Below, in pieces: positions 59,788-64,000 of a stretch of DNA of 64,000 nucleotides; position 1 is the first letter of the stretch, and each line of letters begins with the position of its first letter. The notes under the pieces are model-generated. The model searched no databases. It had not been told where the DNA came from and saw nothing but the letters and a program-made list of their open reading frames with translations. The stretch is from Lithospermum erythrorhizon (Eukaryota > Streptophyta > Magnoliopsida > Boraginales > Boraginaceae): contig JADFUC010000739.1 of assembly GCA_019722365.1 (NCBI GenBank), positions 1 through 64,000 on the forward strand, written 5' to 3'. The position numbers were made by a program, and so were the translations under genes.

Positions 59788-60778
59788 GCAGTTAGAATTC
59801 AAGATGAATTTATTCGTGATAAACACCAATTCATACATCCCGATCCTCAAATAATGTATATTAATCTAACTCATATCGCAATATGAATAACATACTTGCT
59901 ATCAAGCAAATGAAGATCTAAAACGAACCAAGACCCACAAAATGCCTCACGTGAAAGCCCCTTGAAAACCTCTCTCCAAAGTCATTCCAACACTTAAACG
60001 ACGCCTCCTGGGATTGCATACACACCCTCGTAGGAATCGAATCCAAAAACTTGAACTCGCTAGAGTCATGAGTAACAAAACGGAAGAGATTCTTCCATAT
60101 TCTGGGGAGTGGGGGGCGGGTTGAGAGGAAGGAAAGAGTTTTTCATGAAATGAAAATCCTTGTCTCTTTCTTTTAAATACCAAATGCATAATTCCACCCG
60201 CAAGAACTCGTTAATAAATCGCTTAACTCTCGTTAACTTAATTAGACCGTTATGCTTCTAATTAAATAACGAGTCACTAGTGAGTTGTTCTATTTTAATA
60301 ACTTAATAAGTCAATTAAAAATACTAACGAACAACATCGAATAACTTATCAAGTTATTCATCGATTTCAATTTCTTAATTGATTAAACTTGCAAGTTTAA
60401 CCACCGATGTTCATCAATATATATTTGACAAATATATAAATGCTTTGAGAGACATCTCTCAATTTATAAGTCTTATTTAATTTCATGCAGCCGAAATATA
60501 CTTAATATCAATGTACGCGACCTTTCTGTGCTCGATATCAAGAGTTGTATAATAATAATAATCACCACTACTATTATTATAACGACACGAGTAGACTCAG
60601 CAATAAATTTCTCATAACCCCTTAAATTATCATGAGAACCTCACACTAAGAATATACAATTACTAAGATGAACACTAAGTTCTAGTAATCACATTAACCA
60701 ACCCTTAAATGAATCGATACACAATCGTCGCAGAATCTAGTATAATAAAAGGGAATCAATTCTCATTGATTTCGACAC
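59788..60778 (+). repeat. LTR of the TGTTAGAATC family, plus strand, complete
   Basis: It starts GTTAGAATTCAAGATGAATTTATTCG and ends ATTGATTTCGACA at about 60776. At 60520-60680 it carries the ataataataataatcacc and ccttaaattatcatgagaacc segments seen inverted at 48780-48920. It is about 0.99 kb. Gypsy-type gag sequence follows, so it may be the 5' LTR of the right-hand element. The pairing with gag is inferred from position. Confidence 0.65.
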
Positions 60779-60799
60779 ACTGACTAGTGATTTAAATGC

Positions 60800-63700
60800 A
60801 ATGTCAGCTTCGTTCGCTCTCCCTTAAAGTGAATGGACTGTATATCGATTGGGAGCCTCGCCTATAGAGGCTGGGCTCAATTGGAAGCGCGAATTCCTCA
60901 ACCGCTTCTTTCAAGATTGAAGAGATGCTTAAGATGACAGCTAATCGCCACTAAAAAAGAAAGAGGAGCTACTACGTAGTTCATCAACCGTGGAGTAGAA
61001 CCCGAACTTAAAATGTAAAGATAGACTCTCGAGTCATCAACTATCGCATGCTGCATTCAAGAACGCATTGACCTCGCAAAGACATTACGCAGCGAATACT
61101 TCAAGGACATTCGAGCAGCCCAAGAACAAGTAAGGCCACGAGCATGGAACTCGCAGATTGCCGCAAATAGTGGACACGGCCCTACACCCCCGCAACCACT
61201 TATTATTCAAAGACCAAGTACGATCTCAAGAAAGTCGGTAGAGTAGCTCCGTACTCGAAAGAAAGTTAAGCACACGCCGCGACTTCTAAAACAAAAGTTC
61301 ACCCTTCGTAACTAAGCAGGGTCGGTGGACGACTTTTAATTTTGGAGGACAGAAAGCGCCACACTCAAAGATGCAAGAGAAGGAATACCTTCCTCGATTC
61401 TCGACATCCCGGGCGATGTTTGATTTGTTAACAAAGGCAAACTCCTTATAGCTCCTGCAGAAATAAGAGACCGTAAGAAATGGGGTTAATGAGCCTAACT
61501 TCAGTATCATAGGATACTAGTATCCATAAAGCGAAGTGTTTCATATTCAAAGAAATGGCGATGGACCTCATGGTACAGGGCAATTACCCCGAGTTAAGAC
61601 AAAGTCTCCCTCCCAACCACATAACCCTCTCACGGTCGTCACCCTACCAAGTCAAGGCTTCGCTAAGGTTTTGGGAGCAGTGCTTATCCCCGGGGAAAAC
61701 ATGGGCCGACTCACTGCACGATTTAAGAATACGAAGGATGCCATGTATGTGTCAAGCTCCATCTAAGACTCAACTACTAAGCACTAAGTAAGGCCATATC
61801 TCTCTTCAACAAAGTCTCTAGACTTCGTCACATTCATCAATGCAAGACTCTACAAGATGAAGCGTGTACTCATAACAAACCTCTATGTGTCGATACGTGA
61901 ACGAAAGTCGGATAAGCGTAATGCTAGTGTACGGAGGATCAACTATAAATATCCTTCCACTCCAAACATCGAAGCCGCCAGTATCTTCAACGTAAGACTT
62001 ACATCATCCTCACAGACATTATTCAAAGTTTTAAATCCGCGCGGGAGCGAACTCGGGAAAATTAAGTCCAAGACTGGGTGATAGGAGAGTTTGAGACTAC
62101 ATCCGGTTCCACGTGATGATGCTAAGTGTCACATACAACTTCCTACTGGTAGCTAATTACTATCCACAAAGAAGAACGCTGCTCCTCTACACTCCACCGC
62201 CTCGAAATATTACAAAGACGGACGGAGAAAATAGCTAAGCGATGAGAATCCATTCGCAATCGAGGAATCCTAATTTCTGCTGATGCCAAATACTACATAG
62301 TTAAAAGCAAATCCCAACACGGCAGTGCCTGTGAGGCTCCATGTGCCCTCCTCCTTATCTCAAGCAATACCTCAACATTGCAGCTTTAGAGGAAAAGGAA
62401 CTTAATCTGCCATTCTTCAAAGGCCCCGACCTACCCCTCACTGCATCGGTGCGTGGCAACGTTGCCCCTTAAAGTGCTCAAGTGCACCCAAGTTTAGCGA
62501 CCTAAGATAACACGAAGCACGTGGGTCCAAAATCCCACGATCTCCTATTAAAGGCTGTACGATCCTATCAAAGACAAAGCTACGGACAACCGCTAATTCA
62601 AGTTACCGACACCAAATACATGGGTCGAATGACACTCGTAAGACGATAAAAGCCAGAAAGCGACGGCCTGCCGCTAACTCAACCGCTGGGTCGGGATATA
62701 CACCAAAGCCCACCACGCGTCTTAATCAAGAGGGTAACAAACCACTACATAGCAAGAGTTCGAAGAAAAAGGCCCTACAAAGCAAGTGAAACGACATAGT
62801 ATTCCTGCCGTGGGCGATCTCAACTCCCAGCAAGAAATCAAAAAGGAAGTCACTTCCTAAGGTCGCGCAAAGACAGAGAAAGTCTGGCTCGATGACTGGG
62901 AAAATCAACCTCTTTGAGCTCAAAAGAGGGAAGTACTGTAAGAGTTCACCATGCTCAACATAGGAACAAGATGAGTATACGCCGAACCAATACCCCTTCT
63001 TAGCCTAAAGAAACGCATCCTCGGGGAAGCAACAAGCAAAAGGTTCTACGTAACATCTCCCATGCATATCAAGAAGAAAAGACGGAAAGACAGAAACGTG
63101 AGCGCAATTCAAAGATGATCACCTCAAGCAATTTAGGATACTCCTGTAGAAGATAGAATCAAGTCCACGATACAGCATTTAGCCGACTATGCTCTAATAC
63201 TCACGCACTACCCAAATGCGGGCATCCTTGATGAATTCCTTTCATAAGAAATCGGGCGATCCAATATACAAATATATCAACGAGCAAACAAGCATGAACG
63301 ATTGTCCGCCCAAATATAGTGTCACCGAGTACGAAGATCACCAACACCCTATGAGTAAAGCTTCAAGAACAAAGAAGCGAGTATACCAAAGTGCAACTAC
63401 CTTCCTAAACCAACAAGCGCAGACAGCGTCCTCATCTCGACACTAATAAAGGCCAAGTCTGTGTCCACCTTCCCATGTGTATCAATAGCAGCAGAAGCAA
63501 GAAACAGGCGACTACTATACGAACTCCTGAAGGAGCTCGCATTTTATTGCTCCTTGTGTTAACCGAAGAAGTTGGGGCATCCAACGCTATACCTGGCTGC
63601 ATAAAACCGCACGAGATTACACTATGTGGGGGCGGATACAACCGCATCTTAGACGAAGTTCTTCAAACGGCGCTGGAACGACCCCACACACAAATACGCC

Positions 63701-64000
63701 CACGAATAAACTCAAGTGAACGAGCGTTTTCCTCGGGCGTCGATGCCTAAGTACATAAGTCAACAAATAATCTCTATCTTCATGAAAGTTAGCCAATTGG
63801 CCGAGACTTCAAGCGTATCAAAGATTATCGTAATGCGGTAGACGCATCAAGAACGAAAACCCAAGGTTCAAATATTCCTAAAGTACACTCAAGCAGTTAA
63901 TTCTCGAAGATGGTGATAAATCGCCCACAACCTCCTCGAATACGGTGGATAAACCGCTTCACAACCCTCCTCGACACAGCGTTAAAAAGATCAAACCTCC
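60800..64000 (+). mobile_element. Ty3/gypsy gag and protease region, frame-broken, open at the window end
   Basis: Gag is recognised from WKREFLNRFF (about 60887-60915). A frame-shifted VVDYINRW-type motif (about 60970-60990), KCKDRLSS (about 61015-61035) and an RTFE-P segment (about 61098-61115) followed by an ATRA stretch match the plant gypsy retrotransposon gag domain. At 62120-62300 text like TTYNFLL, then PWIHKE, S-LHRLE and YYKD, is the C-terminal part of the retroviral-type aspartic protease. The reverse transcriptase should follow at 62.3 kb onward but was not recognised. Open stretches at 61536-61791, 61857-62081, 63216-63446 and 63475-63750 are in this element and have no separate support. 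Confidence 0.6.

Noticed and set aside
1..64000. tRNA, rRNA, organellar or viral genes
   Set aside because: No cloverleaf, rRNA core or organellar gene was seen. All polymerase-like sequences fit plant LTR elements or LINEs.

Overview
The window is nuclear DNA of a flowering plant, almost certainly a eudicot. The evidence is AT-rich intergenic sequence, short GT-AG introns, a plant-type phosphatidylinositol 4-kinase alpha gene, a phytocystatin-like gene, and nested plant retrotransposons (Ty1/copia including a SIRE-type element, Ty3/gypsy chromovirus-type, and an L1-type LINE). The species cannot be named from the sequence. No bacterial, organellar, rRNA, tRNA or CRISPR feature was seen.

Layout. 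0-3.7 kb: the 3' end of a broken Ty3/gypsy element (integrase to chromodomain-like tail) and its 3' LTR. 3.7-8.3 kb: AT-rich DNA with no recognisable gene. 8.3-11.8 kb: a decayed L1-type LINE. 11.8-20.3 kb: a complete-looking SIRE-type copia element (LTR, PBS, gag-pol, RNase H, an extra 'env-like' ORF, LTR). 20.3-25.9 kb, minus strand: the first 13 recognised exons of PI4KA1. Exons 1-11 are clean and encode 929 residues. Exons 12-13 are frame-broken, and the gene stops at the SIRE 3' LTR, so the kinase domain is absent. 26-37 kb: intergenic DNA with a ~165-bp tandem repeat array, a small MITE-like inverted repeat, AT-rich repeats and a gypsy LTR-like block containing a cluster of short palindromes. 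37.6-39.8 kb: an intact seven-exon gene for a 546-residue protein with three cystatin-like domains. 40-64 kb: a dense mass of rearranged LTR elements. It includes a 3.2-kb inverted repeat around a single LTR, a copia pol fragment, and at the right end a gypsy element with LTR, gag and protease remnants.

Two points matter most for a reader. First, the three-domain cystatin-like gene is built from repeated phase-0 exon pairs, and each of its three inter-domain introns starts with GC instead of GT. The same introns are open in frame for a hydrophobic stretch. This is the best candidate for something undescribed. Second, sequence quality is patchy. Some blocks (16.5-18.0, 21.8-25.9, 37.6-39.8 kb) hold clean reading frames, while others keep recognisable protein similarity only by jumping frame every few codons. 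This looks like a partly polished long-read assembly, or a mixture of it with real decay, so frame breaks in the repeats should not be over-read.

Family assignments rest on recalled family motifs and have not been checked by database search.
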